Assembly (NCBI GenBank): GCA_025934615.1
Contig: JAICXS010000134.1
Span: 1 to 5,924, forward strand
DNA length: 5,924 nt
Source: Nitrospiraceae bacterium
Lineage (GTDB): Bacteria; Nitrospirota; Nitrospiria; Nitrospirales; Nitrospiraceae
Direction of reading: 5' to 3'
Shown here: positions 4,955-5,924 of the stretch, piece by piece
Numbering within the stretch: position 1 is the first letter of the stretch
How the letters are laid out: each line of letters begins with the position of its first letter
Position numbers and translations under genes: made by a program
Notes under the pieces: generated by a model
The model's input: only the letters and a program-made list of their open reading frames with translations
Databases searched by the model: none
Told to the model about the DNA's origin: nothing

Positions 4955-5924
4955 ATGCTCGTTCTAGGCCTTTCCAATATGCGTGATGCGTCGGCGGCGC
5001 TCGTCGAAGACGGGCGCGTGGTTGCCGCGGCGGAAGAAGAGCGCTTTGTCCGGATCAAGCATGTGACGGCGCTGCCGCTTCACGCGATTCGCTATTGTTT
5101 GACAGAGGCCGGTATCAAGGCCGGCGATCTTGATGCCATTGCGGTGCCTTGGAAGTATTGGGTGTTAGGGCGCCGATCCTTATTAGCGCTCGGCTCGATG
5201 CTGCGGTCGCCTCAACTCTTTCGGGTGAAAGCCAAGCGCAGCGCCGAGCGCATGACGCAGGAGTGGACCGAATTGGCGTGCCTGTCCGGGAAACTCTCGC
5301 GGGCGCTGGGTCCCTTGCGCGTGAAGCCGACTTATCTCGATCACCACCTCTGCCACGCCGCCAGTACCTATCTCGTCTCGCCGTTCGATCGAGCCGCCAT
5401 CCTGGTTGTCGATGGGGCGTCGGAATCGCACACGGCTTTACTCGCCGTTGGCGAAGGGACGCAGATACGCGTGCTGAAACGGATTCCACTCCCGTATTCG
5501 TTAGGGCAATTCTATGCCGCCATGACGGCCTTTCTGGGGTTTCGCCCGGATTACGATGAGTACATCGTCATGGGGCTAGCCGCCTATGGGAAACCAATTT
5601 ATGCGGAACAGATCCGCACGCATATTCTGAGATTGCTGCCCGATGGAGCCTTTTACCTCAACACGCGCGTACTGGATTTCCATCTCGCGCGAGTGGGAAT
5701 ATTTCTGCCGATACTGCAAGAGCTTCTTGGCACGAATCGGGGGCGGGACCAGGAAATCACGCAACGCCATCGCGATGTGGCGGCGAGTGCGCAATTGGTT
5801 TTAGAAGAGTGCGAGTTACATATGGCCCGGCACCTGCGGCAACTGACCGATACAGACAATCTTTGTTTGGCGGGCGGCGTAGCCAATAACTGTGTGGCCA
5901 ACAGTCGCCTCGGCCGAGAGGCCG
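4955..5924 (+). CDS. NodU/CmcH/TobZ-type carbamoyltransferase, 3'-truncated
   Basis: The first 323 residues of a carbamoyltransferase are present; the frame stays open to the window edge. Family members use carbamoyl phosphate and ATP, via a carbamoyl-adenylate, to carbamoylate a hydroxyl on a sugar, antibiotic or other small molecule. The N-terminus MLVLGLSNMRDASAALVEDG and EEERFVRIKH are classic for the Kae1-like domain. HHLCHAAS gives His130 and His134, and VVDGASE gives Asp153. From memory, these have the spacing of the metal ligands in TobZ. SLGQFYAAMTAFLGF, VMGLAAYG (205-212) and LCLAGGVANN (303-312) follow in the usual order. Full-length proteins are usually about 550-600 residues, so the C-terminal domain lies outside the window. 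The ATG at 4955 fits the family N-terminus; an in-frame stop lies upstream at 4886-4888, and no strong Shine-Dalgarno is seen. The acceptor substrate cannot be deduced: polysaccharide, Nod-factor-like or secondary-metabolite carbamoylation are all possible. Confidence 0.92.
   Translation, partial: MLVLGLSNMRDASAALVEDGRVVAAAEEERFVRIKHVTALPLHAIRYCLTEAGIKAGDLDAIAVPWKYWVLGRRSLLALGSMLRSPQLFRVKAKRSAERMTQEWTELACLSGKLSRALGPLRVKPTYLDHHLCHAASTYLVSPFDRAAILVVDGASESHTALLAVGEGTQIRVLKRIPLPYSLGQFYAAMTAFLGFRPDYDEYIVMGLAAYGKPIYAEQIRTHILRLLPDGAFYLNTRVLDFHLARVGIFLPILQELLGTNRGRDQEITQRHRDVAASAQLVLEECELHMARHLRQLTDTDNLCLAGGVANNCVANSRLGREA

Noticed and set aside
5149..5559. 136-codon plus-strand ORF and overlapping minus-strand ORFs
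   Set aside because: The correct frame here is the carbamoyltransferase, which carries all the family motifs in order.

Overview
The window looks like ordinary chromosomal DNA from a Gram-negative, moderately GC-rich bacterium. My best guess is a Nitrospira-type member of the Nitrospirota. This is inference from the overall flavour: a periplasmic c-type cytochrome with an 'NPSPRNFT' motif, a pilF-like/rodZ-like pair, a caspase-fold lipoprotein and a NodU-type carbamoyltransferase. There are no rRNA, tRNA or other phylogenetic markers. Two lipoproteins and one exported cytochrome show that the cell envelope matters here. I see no mobile element, CRISPR array, tRNA or rRNA.

Layout. (1) Positions 1-2270 form a compact plus-strand operon: the 3' part of a PfkB-family kinase, a TPR lipoprotein overlapping it by 4 nt (ATGA), and a RodZ-like protein (HTH, one membrane segment, C-terminal DUF4115-like domain) 6 nt further on. 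(2) Positions 2271-2664 are a 394-bp non-coding gap. It holds a hairpin just after rodZ, about 215 bp I cannot explain, and a strong sigma-70-type promoter (TTGACA-18 nt-TATATT) for the next gene. (3) Positions 2665-3117 encode a small exported monohaem cytochrome c with a strong Shine-Dalgarno. (4) A long hairpin with a T-tract at 3143-3173 separates it from a convergent minus-strand gene. (5) Positions 3218-4756 (minus) encode a lipoprotein with a C-terminal caspase-like domain. Both expected catalytic residues are replaced (His to Gln, Cys to Ser), yet a textbook EF-hand loop is kept. (6) Positions 4757-4954 are a divergent intergenic region with a possible promoter, an imperfect dyad and a small heptad repeat. 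(7) From 4955 to the right edge runs the N-terminal part of a NodU/CmcH/TobZ-type carbamoyltransferase, cut off by the window end.

How the genes fit together. The TPR lipoprotein and RodZ-like pair recalls the pilF-rodZ order known from gammaproteobacteria and points to envelope, pilus or cell-shape functions. The cytochrome is a self-contained transcription unit for periplasmic electron transfer. The pseudo-caspase lipoprotein and the carbamoyltransferase share a divergent promoter region, but nothing in the sequence proves they work together. The most unusual item is the probable pseudoenzyme at 3218-4756. I do not see a clear new multi-gene system.
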